A stretch of DNA of 64,000 nucleotides from Pseudomonas sp. p1(2021b) (GTDB lineage: Bacteria > Pseudomonadota > Gammaproteobacteria > Pseudomonadales > Pseudomonadaceae): NCBI RefSeq assembly GCF_020151015.1, contig NZ_CP083746.1:4307001-4371000 (forward strand), read 5' to 3'. The notes beneath the pieces were generated by a model. The model was not told the origin of the DNA. It searched no databases and worked only from the letters and a program-made list of their open reading frames with translations. A program made the translations under genes and the position numbers. Shown here piece by piece: positions 34,767 through 45,416 of the stretch; positions within the stretch are counted from its first letter, which is position 1, and every line of letters starts with the position of its first letter.

Positions 34767-36056
34767 ATGATCGAACCCAAGCGCGTCCTGCGCGCCCTAG
34801 CCGAACACTGGGCCTTGATCGAGCCGCTGTGCGAGCGCTTCGACCAAGGCACCCTGAGCCTGGTCGAGCTGCGCCAGCAACTGGCCCGGCAGCAGGTGGA
34901 AAGCACGCCGCAGGACATCACCCAGTTGCTCGACGTGTGGATCCGCCTGGACATTCTGGTACCGGTGGCCAAGAGCCCGAACCGCTTCGAGCTCAACGCC
35001 CAGATCCACGATTTCCTCGCCTACCTGCGCCGCGAGCACCGCCTGGGCCTGTGCCTGGAGATCGAAGCCTACCTGCGCCACCTGGAGCGTCTGGCCGGGC
35101 ATATCCAGGACGCCTTCGACAACCGCGACAGCGACGACCTGGCGCGCCAGCTGCGCCTGCTCGACATGCGCGTGCGCGACGTCCTCAAGAAACTCGACAA
35201 CGACGAGCAGGCGCTGGTGGCCGTGGCCGAGCGGGCCAAGACCAGCAACCGCCAGATCCCCCTGCGCCAGCGCTACGCGGAGGTCCTGGCGACCTGGGAC
35301 GAGTACGTCGAGCCGATGATCCAGCTGGTCAATGCCGACGGCGCCTTCGAGCAAGGCGTGCGCAAGGTCGAGACCGTGCTGCTGCGCCTGCTGGGCGAGC
35401 AGGCGCGCCTGGGCCACCTGGTCGACGACGACATGCTGCTGCGCACCCACGCCCGTATCCTCGAGATGCAAACCAGCGCTCAGCTCACCCTGCGCCACGC
35501 CCGTGAACTGCTGCTGCCCCTGCGCGAGGAAGCACGCCGGCACAACGCCGTGACCCGCGGCGCCGCCCTGGCCCTGTCGGTGATCCGCAAGAAAGGCATC
35601 GATGCCGTGCCGCAAGCGGCCATGCCGATGTTCACCCGCCCGCAGAGCACCTTCCTCGGCAGTGCCAGCCAGGTCGAAGCGTACGTTTATGCCCTGGCCC
35701 GCTTCGAGCCCAAGCCGGCGCGCTTCCCCAAGGCCCACAAGTCGCAGAAGGGCCCGCTGCCCCGCGCCCCACGCACGGTCAAGGAAATGCTCGAGCGCTG
35801 CGAAGACGCCCTGCCCCTGCCAGACCTGATGGTCTGGCTGCTGGAGCAGGAGCCCGAAGGCGCCACCGACGAATTGCTGTACTGGTTCTCGCGCCTGTCG
35901 CGGGAGAAGCGCTTCAGCCGCGAGCGCCTCGAACGCCAGGAATACACCACCCGCGAACACCTGGTCAGCCTGCGCTCCTTCGCCCTGACGTCCAGCCGCC
36001 AAGCCACGCCAACGACCACGTCCGACTCCAACGCGAGCCCAGCCAATGCATCTTGA
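34767..36056 (+). CDS. mksF: Condensin MksBEF, kleisin-like subunit MksF
   Basis: This is the first gene of a MukBEF-like condensin operon. The 429-residue protein is mostly helical, with winged-helix-like ends and a central coiled region (about 125-265), as expected of a MukF/MksF kleisin that bridges the SMC heads. The ATG at 34767 follows the TACAAT-like stretch at 34727-34732 by about 35 bases. The last 30 residues are Ser/Thr-rich. It overlaps mksE by 11 bases. The identification rests on operon order with mksE and mksB and on size. Naming follows the Pseudomonas order F-E-B. Confidence 0.87.
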   Translation: MIEPKRVLRALAEHWALIEPLCERFDQGTLSLVELRQQLARQQVESTPQDITQLLDVWIRLDILVPVAKSPNRFELNAQIHDFLAYLRREHRLGLCLEIEAYLRHLERLAGHIQDAFDNRDSDDLARQLRLLDMRVRDVLKKLDNDEQALVAVAERAKTSNRQIPLRQRYAEVLATWDEYVEPMIQLVNADGAFEQGVRKVETVLLRLLGEQARLGHLVDDDMLLRTHARILEMQTSAQLTLRHARELLLPLREEARRHNAVTRGAALALSVIRKKGIDAVPQAAMPMFTRPQSTFLGSASQVEAYVYALARFEPKPARFPKAHKSQKGPLPRAPRTVKEMLERCEDALPLPDLMVWLLEQEPEGATDELLYWFSRLSREKRFSRERLERQEYTTREHLVSLRSFALTSSRQATPTTTSDSNASPANAS

Positions 36057-36753
36057 TCTTTCCGAACTGTCCCAGCTCGCGCCGATCTTCCGCGAGCTGT
36101 TCAAGGGCTTCCACATCAGCCGCCGCGACCCTGAACTGTACGCCCAGCTGTCGAGCTTCCAGGACCAGTACCGCACCCTGTTCAAGGCCCTGGGCTTCGA
36201 GCTGGTGTGCGACACCCGCGGCTTCTACTACTTCGTGCCCGAGCAGGCCGCCGCCCAGGTCAACAAGACCGCGCAGCGCCTGTCGCTGTTCACCTTCATC
36301 CTGGTCGAGCACCTGGCCGACCAGGGCCGCGACCCGATGGCCGTGCTCGATGGCGGCAGCGTCGGCCGCGACGAGCTGCCGTCCTTGCTGGAAAAGTACC
36401 GCGACCTGTTCATCCAGGCCGAGGTGCAGACCGTCGACGAGCTGGAAGAGAAAATCCTGCGGCGCATGACTCAGCTGGGCTTCGCCCATGAGGAAGGCGG
36501 CATCTACCGTTTCCTGCCGCCGATGCACCGCTTCCTCGACGTGTGCCTGTCGGTCCAGCAGGACCGGGACCTGGCCGCCACCCTGCACAGCGACCTGCCG
36601 CTGCCAACGCCAGTGCTGGTCGAGGAAGAGAGCCCGGAAGCACTCAACCGTACCGACGACCCGCTCGACCTGTCCCCGTTCGACAGCGAAGAGAGCGAGG
36701 AAGAAGCCCTGGCCCGGGCCATCCGCGAAGAGCAACAGGAGATTGACGCATGA
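36046..36753 (+). CDS. mksE: Condensin MksBEF, accessory subunit MksE
   Basis: This 235-residue protein, rich in charged helices, is the MukE-like KITE subunit. It binds the kleisin and helps to control SMC ATPase activity and DNA capture. Winged-helix-like segments lie at about 60-110 and 125-170. A long acidic C-terminal tail (from about 190, with EEESPEALN and SEESEEEALARA) stands out. It overlaps mksF by 11 bases and mksB by 4 (ATGA), so the three are translationally coupled. The call is by context and size, since MksE sequences are divergent. Confidence 0.87.
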   Translation: MHLDLSELSQLAPIFRELFKGFHISRRDPELYAQLSSFQDQYRTLFKALGFELVCDTRGFYYFVPEQAAAQVNKTAQRLSLFTFILVEHLADQGRDPMAVLDGGSVGRDELPSLLEKYRDLFIQAEVQTVDELEEKILRRMTQLGFAHEEGGIYRFLPPMHRFLDVCLSVQQDRDLAATLHSDLPLPTPVLVEEESPEALNRTDDPLDLSPFDSEESEEEALARAIREEQQEIDA

Positions 36754-39581
36754 GCCAGGAACGCTACGGTATTCGCCGCTTCGCACTGCTCAACACCGCC
36801 GGCTACAGCCTGGGCCTGTTCCCCCTGGAACACCCGCTGTCGGTCTACGGCGCCAACAACCTGGGCAAGTCCGCCTCGATCAACGCCCTGCAGTTCCCGA
36901 TCCTGGCGCGCATGTCCGACATGAGCTTCGGCAAGTACAGCCTGGAGCAGTCGCGCCGGTTCTACTTCGCCAGCGACACCAGCTACATCCTCTGCGAGCT
37001 GAACCTGCCCCACGGCCCGCACGTGATCGGCGTGGTCGGGCGCGGCCCGGGCGGCGGCTTCGGTCACCAGTTCTTCGCCTACCAGGGCCAGCTGGACCTG
37101 GCGCACTACCAGAAGAACGACACCTGCCTGCGCCAGAAGGAGCTGTTCACCAACCTCGAGCAGCACGGCCTGAAGGCCTACGAGCTCAAGCCCGACGAAC
37201 TGCGTCGGCTGCTGGTCGGTGGCCACACCTCGGTGCCGCTGGACCTGACCCTGATCCCGCTGCGCTCGACCAGCGAGCAGAGCCTGAAGACTTTCCGTGC
37301 GCTGTTCATCAACCTGCTGCACATGCGCGAGATCACCGCGGCCAAACTCAAGCAGCTGTTCCTCGATGCCTTCGAGCACAGCCTGCGCTCAGGCAGCGTC
37401 GACTACATCGCCGCCTGTGAGGAAGCCTTCCGCGACGTACGCCGCATGGAACAGGACTACAACGCCCTGGTCGCCGCCGGCCCCCTGGTCGAGGCCCTGG
37501 CCGGCGGCGTGGCCCAGCGAGACATCCTGCGCGGCAAGCTGCACCGTATCTCGCCATTGCTCGATAACCTGCTGGGCACCTGGCAGGAATACGCCATGGC
37601 CCGCAAGGAAGAGCTGGTCATCCAGTCCGAGCACTACCGCAGCGAGCAGGACCGCCTGCAGAACGACCAGCGCGGCGGTACCCAGGAGCTGATGCGCCTG
37701 GAACGCGAGATCACCGGCATCCAGCGCTGGCTGGGCGAACTGTCGGTACTCAAGCACCGCTTTGCCCTGGTCACCGACGTGAAAACCCTGGAGCAGCAAC
37801 TGCTGGCCGCCAAGGATGCCCACGACGAACTGGCCGGCGCCCTGGCCCAGTCACGGCAGTTCTCCGCCGAGGACCTGGACGAGCGTGTACGCGACCTGGA
37901 AAAACGTCTCAAGCAGGTCAAGCAGCAACTCGACCACGCCGACAACAACAGCTACGCCCGCCTGCGCGAGGAGTTCTCGCAACAAGACGTCGACCGCCTG
38001 ATGCGCCTGTTCAACGGCGCGCTGTTCAGCCTGCCGCTGGGCGACCGGGGCATCGAGCTGGACGACAGCGATGTCTGGGTGAAAACCCTGGAAGCGGTGC
38101 TCGACAGCTTCAAGGGCGAGCGTTTCGAGGCGCCGGGCCTGTCCATCGATCTGTCGCACATCGACCCACCGGCCCTCCAGGCCCTGGCTGACCGCGCCGC
38201 TCTGCGCGACCAGAAAGAGCGCCTGGAAAAAGAACTCAAGCAACTCAAGACCCAGCAGGCCGTTGCCGCCGACCGCAGCGCCTCCAAAGCGCAGACCGAA
38301 GCCCTGTACCAGCAGGTGCTCGATGCCCAGAAGGCCCTGGAGGATTATCGCCGTACCGAGACCCTGAGTGCCGAGGAACCGGAAAAGCTGGAACAGCTCG
38401 CTCAGCTGGAAGCCGCCCAGGACGAACTCAAGCGTTCCAGCGACGCTTTCACCGAGCGCGTCCAGCAGCTGTCGGCCAAACTGCAGCTGGTGGGCCGGCA
38501 GATCGCCGACCTGGAAGCCAAGCAGCGCACCCTGGAAGACGCCCTGCGCCGTCGTCAACTGCTGCCGGCCGACCTGCCGTTCGGCACCCCGTTCATGGAA
38601 GCGATCGACGATTCCATGGACAACCTGCTGCCGCTGCTCAACGACTACCAGGACAGCTGGCAGGCCTTGCAACGCGTGGACAACCAGATCGAGGCGCTGT
38701 ACGCCCAGGTGCGCCTCAAGGGCGTGGCCAAGTTCGACAGCGAAGACGACATGGAGCGCCGCCTGCAACTGCTGATCAACGCCTACTCGCACCGCACCGA
38801 GGAAGCCCTGACCCTGGCCAAGGCACGCCGCGCGGCGGTCACCGACATCGCCCGGACCTTGCGCAACATCCGCAGCGACTACGACAGCCTCGAGCACCAG
38901 CTGGCTTTGTTCAACCGCGAGATCAACAAGCGCCAGGTGTCCAACCTGGAAAGCTTCCGCGTGGTCCTGGCACCGAACAAGGAAGCGCTCAAGCACATCG
39001 ACCAGATCATCCACAGCGCCGGCCAGTACGAGGAAGGTGAAACCCTGTCGGTGTTCGACCTGACCCAGAGCGCCGAGCAGGACCACAAGAACGAAGAGGC
39101 CAAGGAGTACCTGGCGCGGCTGGTGGCGGCCAACCACAACCAGTTGGGCCTAAAGGACCTGTTCGAGCTGGCGTTCGAGATCACCAAGATCAACGGCCAG
39201 CCGGTGATCCATGCCGACATCGACGGCGCCGCGTCCAACGGCACCACCATGACCATCAAGGCGCTGACCAACATGTATCTGTTGCTGCACCTGATGGATC
39301 GCGACCTGGCCGGGCGCATTCGCCTGCCCTACTACCTCGACGAGGCGGCGGACATCGACGAACGCAACCAGGCAGCGCTGCTGGAGACCAGCCAGCAGCT
39401 GGGCTTCGTGCCGATCCTGGCGAGCGTGAAGCCGCAGGTGTCGGCGCGGGTGGCGATCGACCTGGAAGGCGGCAGCGGGCCGAACGGTATCTACATCGAC
39501 GAGGCGGACTGGAAGTACATCAGCCGGCTCGATGAGGTGAAGGCGATCGTGCGTGAGGATCAGGCCGAGGAGCTGGCCTGA
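36750..39581 (+). CDS. mksB: Condensin MksBEF, SMC-like ATPase MksB
   Basis: This is a 943-residue SMC-like ATPase. The Walker A motif is GANNLGKS at 34-41. Long coiled-coil arms run at about 280-420 and 480-760, around a less regular hinge region near 420-470. A signature-like segment, SNGTTMTIKAL, is near 830. Walker B is YYLDEAADIDE near 861-871. At 943 residues it has shorter arms than MukB (1486) or Smc (about 1180), as expected of MksB. Together with MksE and MksF it should bind and condense chromosomal DNA. No mksG (TOPRIM nuclease) gene follows; a REP pair and creA on the other strand come next. Confidence 0.92.
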   Translation: MSQERYGIRRFALLNTAGYSLGLFPLEHPLSVYGANNLGKSASINALQFPILARMSDMSFGKYSLEQSRRFYFASDTSYILCELNLPHGPHVIGVVGRGPGGGFGHQFFAYQGQLDLAHYQKNDTCLRQKELFTNLEQHGLKAYELKPDELRRLLVGGHTSVPLDLTLIPLRSTSEQSLKTFRALFINLLHMREITAAKLKQLFLDAFEHSLRSGSVDYIAACEEAFRDVRRMEQDYNALVAAGPLVEALAGGVAQRDILRGKLHRISPLLDNLLGTWQEYAMARKEELVIQSEHYRSEQDRLQNDQRGGTQELMRLEREITGIQRWLGELSVLKHRFALVTDVKTLEQQLLAAKDAHDELAGALAQSRQFSAEDLDERVRDLEKRLKQVKQQLDHADNNSYARLREEFSQQDVDRLMRLFNGALFSLPLGDRGIELDDSDVWVKTLEAVLDSFKGERFEAPGLSIDLSHIDPPALQALADRAALRDQKERLEKELKQLKTQQAVAADRSASKAQTEALYQQVLDAQKALEDYRRTETLSAEEPEKLEQLAQLEAAQDELKRSSDAFTERVQQLSAKLQLVGRQIADLEAKQRTLEDALRRRQLLPADLPFGTPFMEAIDDSMDNLLPLLNDYQDSWQALQRVDNQIEALYAQVRLKGVAKFDSEDDMERRLQLLINAYSHRTEEALTLAKARRAAVTDIARTLRNIRSDYDSLEHQLALFNREINKRQVSNLESFRVVLAPNKEALKHIDQIIHSAGQYEEGETLSVFDLTQSAEQDHKNEEAKEYLARLVAANHNQLGLKDLFELAFEITKINGQPVIHADIDGAASNGTTMTIKALTNMYLLLHLMDRDLAGRIRLPYYLDEAADIDERNQAALLETSQQLGFVPILASVKPQVSARVAIDLEGGSGPNGIYIDEADWKYISRLDEVKAIVREDQAEELA

Positions 39582-39588
39582 GACAGCC

Positions 39589-39711
39589 GGGGCCGCTTTG
39601 CGGCCCAATCGCGGGACAAGCCCGCTCCCACAGGGACTTCACAAGCCTCAAGCCTGTGAGGTACCTGTAGGAGCGGGCTTGCCCCGCGAATGGAGGCCAA
39701 AGGCCTCCCAC
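39589..39711. repeat. REP pair, GGGCTTG type, after mksB
   Basis: Inverted copies CGCGGGACAAGCCCGCTCCC and TGTAGGAGCGGGCTTGCCCC are separated by about 30 bases, with GGGGCCGC/GCGGCCC at the left. The right-hand outer stem is replaced by GGAGGCC-AAA-GGCCTCC. It lies between convergent mksB and creA. Confidence 0.85.
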
Positions 39712-39718
39712 TGGGGCA

Positions 39719-40180
39719 TCAGTGATTCCAGGGCAGGATCGGGATCGCCGTCACCGCGTTCTGCGGGCTGCCTTCGATCAGCCGGTCGCTGTACACCAGG
39801 TACACCAGCGTGTTGCGCTTCTCATCCAGGAAACGCACCACCTGCATGGTCTTGAACACCAGCGAGGTGCGCTCCTTGAACACCTCCTCGCCGTCCTTCA
39901 ATTCCCCCTTGAAGTGGATCGGCCCCACCTGGCGGCAGGCGATCGACGCCTCGGCGCGGTCCTCGGCCAGGCCCAACCCACCCTTCACACCGCCAGTCTT
40001 GGCTCGCGACAGGTAGCAGGTCACGCCCTCGACCTTGGGGTCGTCGAACGCCTCGACCACGATGCGGTCGTTCGGCCCGAGGAACTTGAACACGGTCGAG
40101 ACCTGGCCGATTTCCTCGGCCCCGGCCAGCATCGGCAGCGCCAACGCCGCCACGGCAATCATCCTTTTCAGCACGCTCAC
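39719..40180 (-). CDS. creA: CreA family periplasmic protein
   Basis: This 153-residue exported protein of the CreA family has unknown biochemical function. The GTG at 40180 starts a signal peptide ([19 protein letters not shown], mature from AEEIG). A second GTG at 40174 is possible. The mature part carries the family segments [22 protein letters not shown] and [13 protein letters not shown]. It starts four bases after the proB stop on the same strand, so it is probably co-transcribed with proB. In E. coli, creA is the first gene of the creABCD locus; no creB, creC or creD gene is present here. Confidence 0.9.
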   Translation of the reverse strand: MSVLKRMIAVAALALPMLAGAEEIGQVSTVFKFLGPNDRIVVEAFDDPKVEGVTCYLSRAKTGGVKGGLGLAEDRAEASIACRQVGPIHFKGELKDGEEVFKERTSLVFKTMQVVRFLDEKRNTLVYLVYSDRLIEGSPQNAVTAIPILPWNH

Positions 40181-40184
40181 GCCC

Positions 40185-41303
40185 TCAGACCAGCACCAGG
40201 TTGTCGCGGTGCACCAGTTCCGGCTCGGCGCTGTAGCCCAGCAGGCTCTCGATGGCATCGGACGGCTGGCCGATGATCTTCTGTGCTTCCAGGGCACTGT
40301 AGTTGGCCAAGCCACGGGCTACTTCAAGGCCGTCAGGGCCGACGCACACCACCATCTCGCCGCGACGGAAGCTGCCCTGCACGGTCTTCACCCCCACCGG
40401 CAACAGGCTCTTGTTGGCCTGACGCAGGGCCTGCACGGCACCTGCATCGAGCACCAGGGTGCCGCGGGTCTGGAGGTGGCCGGCCAGCCACTGCTTGCGG
40501 GCGGCGAGCATGCCGCGCTCCGGCGACAGCAACGTGCCCAGGCGCTCACCGGCCTTGAGGCGATCGAGCACACGCTCGATGCGGCCACCGATGATGATGG
40601 TGTGAGCACCGGAACGGGCCGCCAGGCGGGCAGCACGCAGCTTGGTCTGCATGCCGCCGCGGCCCAGGGCGCCGCCGGTACCGCCGGCCACGGCATCCAG
40701 GGCCGGGTCGTCGGCGCGGGCTTCGTAGATCAGCTGCGCTTCGGGGTTGTTGCGTGGGTCGGCATCGAACATGCCGTCGCGGTCGGTGAGGATCACCAGC
40801 AGGTCGGCTTCCACCAGGTTGGCCACCAGGGCCGCCAAAGTGTCGTTGTCGCCGAAGCGGATCTCGTCGGTGACCACGGTGTCGTTCTCGTTGATCACCG
40901 GCACCACGCCCAGGTCGACCAAGGTACGCAGCGTGCTGCGGGCGTTGAGGTAACGCTTGCGATCGGAGAGGTCGTCATGGGTCAGGAGGATCTGCGCGGT
41001 GTGCTTGCCATGCTCGCCGAAGCTCGACTCCCAGGCCTGCACCAGGCGCATCTGGCCAAGGGCGGCGGCGGCCTGCAGCTCGTTCATCGCGCTCGGTCGC
41101 GAAGTCCAGCCCAGTTGGCTCATGCCCGCGGCCACGGCCCCGGAGGAGACCAGCACCAACTCCACGCCCGCTTCCCGCAGCGCGACCATCTGCTCGACCC
41201 AGACGGCCATGGCGCCGCGATCCAGGCCTTTGCCATCCGCCGTCAGCAGGGCACTGCCGATCTTCACGACCCAGCGCTTGGCGCCTGTCACCTTGCTTCG
41301 CAT
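40185..41303 (-). CDS. proB: Glutamate 5-kinase
   Basis: ProB phosphorylates glutamate in the first step of proline synthesis. The 372-residue protein has the N-terminal amino-acid-kinase domain (about 1-255; [10 protein letters not shown] near 11-20, [10 protein letters not shown] near 135-144). A C-terminal PUA domain follows at about 275-370, as in the long ProB form. The ATG at 41303 has GGAAGAGAAG upstream; an in-frame start at 41315 is less likely. proA is not in the window. It follows obgE after a REP pair and a hairpin. Confidence 0.96.
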   Translation of the reverse strand: MRSKVTGAKRWVVKIGSALLTADGKGLDRGAMAVWVEQMVALREAGVELVLVSSGAVAAGMSQLGWTSRPSAMNELQAAAALGQMRLVQAWESSFGEHGKHTAQILLTHDDLSDRKRYLNARSTLRTLVDLGVVPVINENDTVVTDEIRFGDNDTLAALVANLVEADLLVILTDRDGMFDADPRNNPEAQLIYEARADDPALDAVAGGTGGALGRGGMQTKLRAARLAARSGAHTIIIGGRIERVLDRLKAGERLGTLLSPERGMLAARKQWLAGHLQTRGTLVLDAGAVQALRQANKSLLPVGVKTVQGSFRRGEMVVCVGPDGLEVARGLANYSALEAQKIIGQPSDAIESLLGYSAEPELVHRDNLVLV

Positions 41304-41337
41304 CTTCTCTTCCAACCTATGTCGAATCTGTAGATAC

Positions 41338-41363
41338 CAAAACGCCGCTCATTGGAGCGGCGT
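41338..41363 (-). terminator. Hairpin with short U-run between obgE and proB
   Basis: The 9-bp perfect stem ACGCCGCTC (41342-41350)/GAGCGGCGT (41355-41363) has loop ATTG. Read on the minus strand it is followed by TTTT. It probably weakens read-through from obgE into proB and lies 35 bases before the proB start. Confidence 0.7.
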
Positions 41364-41383
41364 GCCGTGAAAATGGTGTGCCC

Positions 41384-41453
41384 TCAATCGCGGGACAAGC
41401 CCGCTCCCACAAGGATCGCACGGACCTGTAGGAGCGGGCTTGTCCCGCGATAG
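41384..41453. repeat. REP pair, GGGCTTGTCCC type, between obgE and proB
   Basis: Inverted copies CGCGGGACAAGCCCGCTCCC and TGTAGGAGCGGGCTTGTCCC are separated by about 20 bases. The outer stems found elsewhere are reduced to TCAATCGC/GCGATAGG. It lies in the 216-base obgE-proB gap, between genes of the same direction. Confidence 0.85.
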
Positions 41454-41519
41454 GTTCAACGCCCAAGCCTGATCAACGGCACACTGCTCGCAGAGCGGCG
41501 TTTAGTGTACTGCAACCGA

Positions 41520-42878
<1,359 letters not shown>

Positions 42879-42886
42879 CCACAAAC

Positions 42887-42914
42887 GAAAAAGCCCCGTC
42901 GCATGACGGGGCTT
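42887..42914 (-). terminator. Rho-independent terminator after rplU-rpmA
   Basis: A perfect 10-bp stem, AAGCCCCGTC (42891-42900)/GACGGGGCTT (42905-42914), has a four-base loop. On the minus strand a run of T follows (complement of 42888-42892). It lies 17 bases after the rpmA stop and should separate rplU-rpmA from obgE. Confidence 0.9.
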
Positions 42915-42931
42915 CTGGAGCGACGTCGCGA

Positions 42932-43189
42932 TTAGGCTGCGACGATGCTCACGTAACGGCGGTTGAACTCGCCTTTCTTCTCGAACTTGATCACGCCTTC
43001 GATCTTGGCGAACAAGGTGTGGTCCTTGCCCATGCCAACACCGTAGCCAGCGTGGAATTCGGTGCCGCGCTGACGGACGATGATGTTGCCCGGCTTGATG
43101 ACCTGGCCGCCATACATCTTCACGCCAAGGCGTTTCGATTCTGAGTCGCGACCGTTACGAGTACTACCACCAGCCTTTTTGTGAGCCAT
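42932..43189 (-). CDS. rpmA: Large-subunit ribosomal protein bL27
   Basis: bL27 sits near the peptidyl-transferase centre, and its N-terminal tail reaches the P-site tRNA. The 85-residue protein begins [16 protein letters not shown]. There is no N-terminal extension of the kind cleaved by the Prp protease in Firmicutes, so the functional tail is encoded directly. The rest ([18 protein letters not shown]) is fully typical. It follows rplU by 38 bases and ends at a terminator. Confidence 0.98.
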   Translation of the reverse strand: MAHKKAGGSTRNGRDSESKRLGVKMYGGQVIKPGNIIVRQRGTEFHAGYGVGMGKDHTLFAKIEGVIKFEKKGEFNRRYVSIVAA

Positions 43190-43227
43190 GGTTCAATTCT
43201 CCAAATAAATTCAGGGGACCTAGGCGA

Positions 43228-43542
43228 TTAAGCCTGGATACCGGTGATTTTGATCTCGGTGAACCACTGGCGGTGGCCCATGCGCTTCATGTGGTGCTTA
43301 CGACGACGGAACTTGATGATGCGAACCTTGTCGTGACGACCTTGCGAAACGACTTCAGCCACAACCTTGGCACCTGCGACGACTGGAGCGCCGATGGTGA
43401 CGTCGTCGCCGTTGGCGACCAGCAGAACGCGATCGAAGGTCACGGATTCGCCAGTGGCGACTTCCAGCTTCTCGATCTTGAGGAATTCACCTTCAGCGAC
43501 TTTGTACTGCTTGCCGCCGGTAACGATTACTGCGTAAGACAT
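43228..43542 (-). CDS. rplU: Large-subunit ribosomal protein bL21
   Basis: bL21 binds 23S rRNA domain I in the 50S subunit. The 104-residue protein begins [15 protein letters not shown] and has the basic [13 protein letters not shown] segment near the C-terminus. The ATG at 43542 has GGAGAAATACC upstream. It is the first gene of the rplU-rpmA unit, preceded by a good promoter (43673-43701) and a leader of roughly 125 bases. That is long enough for autogenous control of the kind known for other ribosomal operons. The open frame upstream of the ATG is not coding. Confidence 0.98.
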   Translation of the reverse strand: MSYAVIVTGGKQYKVAEGEFLKIEKLEVATGESVTFDRVLLVANGDDVTIGAPVVAGAKVVAEVVSQGRHDKVRIIKFRRRKHHMKRMGHRQWFTEIKITGIQA

Positions 43543-43672
43543 GGTATTTCTCCGATAATCCTGCTCACCCAGCGCTTTATATGATGAGTATTGGCTGGCA
43601 TGGCTGCACTGGGCTGGAACGGCCCGGTGCAATTGCGTAAGGCAGGTGCTGCCCAGGAAGTTAGGGTGCGCG

Positions 43673-43701
43673 ATTGTACGCAACCCGATAAATGCTTGCA
43701 A
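43673..43701 (-). promoter_or_regulatory. Sigma-70 promoter of rplU-rpmA
   Basis: On the minus strand a -35 TTGCAA (43701-43696), a 17-base spacer and a -10 TACAAT (43678-43673) are present. Each box is one or two changes from consensus. Transcription should start near 43666 and leave a leader of about 125 bases before rplU. Confidence 0.78.
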
Positions 43702-43786
43702 GTGGCGGCCCCGGGCCACGGGCAGCGCGCCTTGACACACCGGGACCCGCGACCTAGCATGCCGCGCAACCTCAATGGAGCAGCCG

Positions 43787-44755
43787 ATGCAACCCCAATC
43801 CTTCTACCGCGCGGTAGCTGACGATTTCAGCGCCGTCGACGAGATCATCAAGAAGCAGCTGACCTCGCGCGTGCCGCTGGTATCGAAGATCGGCGACTAT
43901 ATCACGTCCGCTGGCGGCAAGCGCCTGCGCCCGCTGCTGGTGCTGCTGTGCGGCAAGGCCCTGGGGCGCGAAGGCGACGACCTGCGCCTGCTGGCGGCGA
44001 CCATCGAGTTCCTGCACACCGCCACCTTGCTGCACGACGACGTGGTCGACATGTCCGGCATGCGCCGTGGCCGCTCCACCGCCAACGCCCTGTGGGGCAA
44101 TGCGCCGAGCGTGCTGGTGGGCGACTTCCTGTATTCGCGCTCGTTCGAGATGATGGTCGAGCTCGGCTCGATGCCAGTCATGCAGATCCTCTCCAAGGCC
44201 ACCCGGGTGATCGCCGAGGGCGAAGTGCTACAGCTGTCGCGGGTACGCGACGCCAGCACCACCGAAGAGGTGTACATGGACGTGATCCGCGGCAAGACCG
44301 CGATGCTGTTCGAGGCCTCGACCCACAGCGCCGCTGCGCTGGCCGGTGCCAGCGACGAACAGCGCGAAGCCCTGCGCACCTTCGGCGACCACTTGGGCGT
44401 GGCCTTCCAGCTGGTCGACGACCTGCTGGACTACAAGGGCGACTCGCAGACCCTGGGCAAGAACGTCGGCGACGACCTGGCCGAAGGTAAACCGACCCTG
44501 CCGCTGATCTACACCATGCGCGAAGGCACCGCCGAGCAGGCTGCCCTGGTGCGCCAGGCGATCCAGAAGGGTGGCCTGGAGGACCTGGAGCAGATCCGCG
44601 TCGCCGTGGAAGCCTCCGGCGCCCTGGACTACACCGCCCAGTTGGCCCGCGACTACGTCAAGCGCGCCATCGAGTGCCTGGAAGTGCTGCCCGCCAGCGA
44701 ATACCGCGATGCACTGGTCGAGCTGAGCGAGTTTTCGGTAGCCCGTACCCACTGA
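43787..44755 (+). CDS. ispB: Polyprenyl (octaprenyl/nonaprenyl) diphosphate synthase
   Basis: IspB makes the long isoprenoid side chain of ubiquinone from IPP and FPP. The 322-residue protein has the first Asp-rich motif DDVVD within [15 protein letters not shown] near 85-98. The second, DDLLD, lies within [13 protein letters not shown] near 209-221. The ATG at 43787 has GGAG six bases upstream; an in-frame ATG at 43775 is less good. In Pseudomonas the product is expected to be nonaprenyl diphosphate (UQ-9), but chain length cannot be read with certainty. It is divergent from rplU, the conserved order. Confidence 0.95.
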   Translation: MQPQSFYRAVADDFSAVDEIIKKQLTSRVPLVSKIGDYITSAGGKRLRPLLVLLCGKALGREGDDLRLLAATIEFLHTATLLHDDVVDMSGMRRGRSTANALWGNAPSVLVGDFLYSRSFEMMVELGSMPVMQILSKATRVIAEGEVLQLSRVRDASTTEEVYMDVIRGKTAMLFEASTHSAAALAGASDEQREALRTFGDHLGVAFQLVDDLLDYKGDSQTLGKNVGDDLAEGKPTLPLIYTMREGTAEQAALVRQAIQKGGLEDLEQIRVAVEASGALDYTAQLARDYVKRAIECLEVLPASEYRDALVELSEFSVARTH

Positions 44756-44770
44756 TTTCGCGTCGCCCCC

Positions 44771-44844
44771 ATCGCGGGACAAGCCCGCTCCTACAGGTCC
44801 ACTGCATAGAGGACCTTGTGGGAGCGGGCTTGTCCCGCGATTGC
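44771..44844. repeat. REP pair, GGGCTTGTCCC type, between ispB and yjdM
   Basis: Inverted copies ATCGCGGGACAAGCCCGCTC and GGAGCGGGCTTGTCCCGCGA are separated by about 23 bases, with no outer stems. It lies between two genes of the same direction and leaves about 80 bases for the yjdM promoter. Confidence 0.85.
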
Positions 44845-44923
44845 ATTTGCACAGCAAGCCACATCTGCCAGCCAAAACCTTATACAATGTGGGCTTTATT
44901 TCTCCCGTCTTTGAGGACCCTCC

Positions 44924-45265
44924 GTGAGCACTTTGCCACCCTGCCCAAAATGCAACTCCGAATACACCTATGAGGATGGCACCCAACTGATTTGCCCCGA
45001 ATGCGCCCATGAGTGGTCGCCCAACGCCGAAGCCGAGGCCGGCAGCGACGACGTGGTGAAGAAGGATTCGGTCGGCAACGTCCTGCAGGATGGCGACACC
45101 GTCACCGTGATCAAGGACCTCAAGGTCAAGGGCTCGTCCCTGGTGGTAAAGGTCGGCACCAAGGTCAAGAACATCCGCCTGTGCGACGGCGACCATGACA
45201 TCGACTGCAAGATCGACGGCATCGGCGCCATGAAGCTGAAGTCGGAGTTCGTCCGCAAGGTCTGA
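44924..45265 (+). CDS. yjdM: Zinc-ribbon protein YjdM (PhnA family)
   Basis: This 113-residue protein starts at a GTG (44924). The N-terminal zinc ribbon has two Cys pairs (CPKC at 7-10 and CPEC at 24-27). The C-terminal PhnA domain ([20 protein letters not shown]) is beta-rich. Despite the old name phnA it is not an enzyme of phosphonate use in E. coli, and its function is not established. A 25-base hairpin follows the stop. Confidence 0.92.
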   Translation: MSTLPPCPKCNSEYTYEDGTQLICPECAHEWSPNAEAEAGSDDVVKKDSVGNVLQDGDTVTVIKDLKVKGSSLVVKVGTKVKNIRLCDGDHDIDCKIDGIGAMKLKSEFVRKV

Positions 45266-45277
45266 CGGCCTGCCGCT

Positions 45278-45302
45278 CGGGGTTGCCGCTCAGGCAGCCC
45301 CG
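45278..45302 (+). terminator. Hairpin after yjdM, possible terminator
   Basis: The arms CGGGGTTGCC (45278-45287) and GGCAGCCCCG (45293-45302) pair with one T-G and a 5-base loop, 12 bases after the yjdM stop. No T-run follows, so it may need Rho or act as a 3'-end stabiliser. Confidence 0.5.
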
Positions 45303-45357
45303 ACAGATCCTGAAACAAGGCCCCTGCCCCGCCTGGAAGAAAATAGCCAATAGGGCC

Positions 45358-45386
45358 TTGCCATTCTGATAATAAGAATTATTCTC
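45358..45386 (+). promoter_or_regulatory. Promoter with overlapping Fur box
   Basis: The 19-base GATAATAAGAATTATTCTC (45368-45386) matches the Fur consensus GATAATGATAATCATTATC at 15 positions. It overlaps the spacer and -10 of a promoter with -35 TTGCCA (45358-45363) and -10 TATTCT (45380-45385), 16 bases apart. Repression by Fe-Fur is the direct reading. Confidence 0.8.
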
Positions 45387-45416
45387 ATTGGAACCCGCTT
45401 TCCAAGGAGAACAGCC

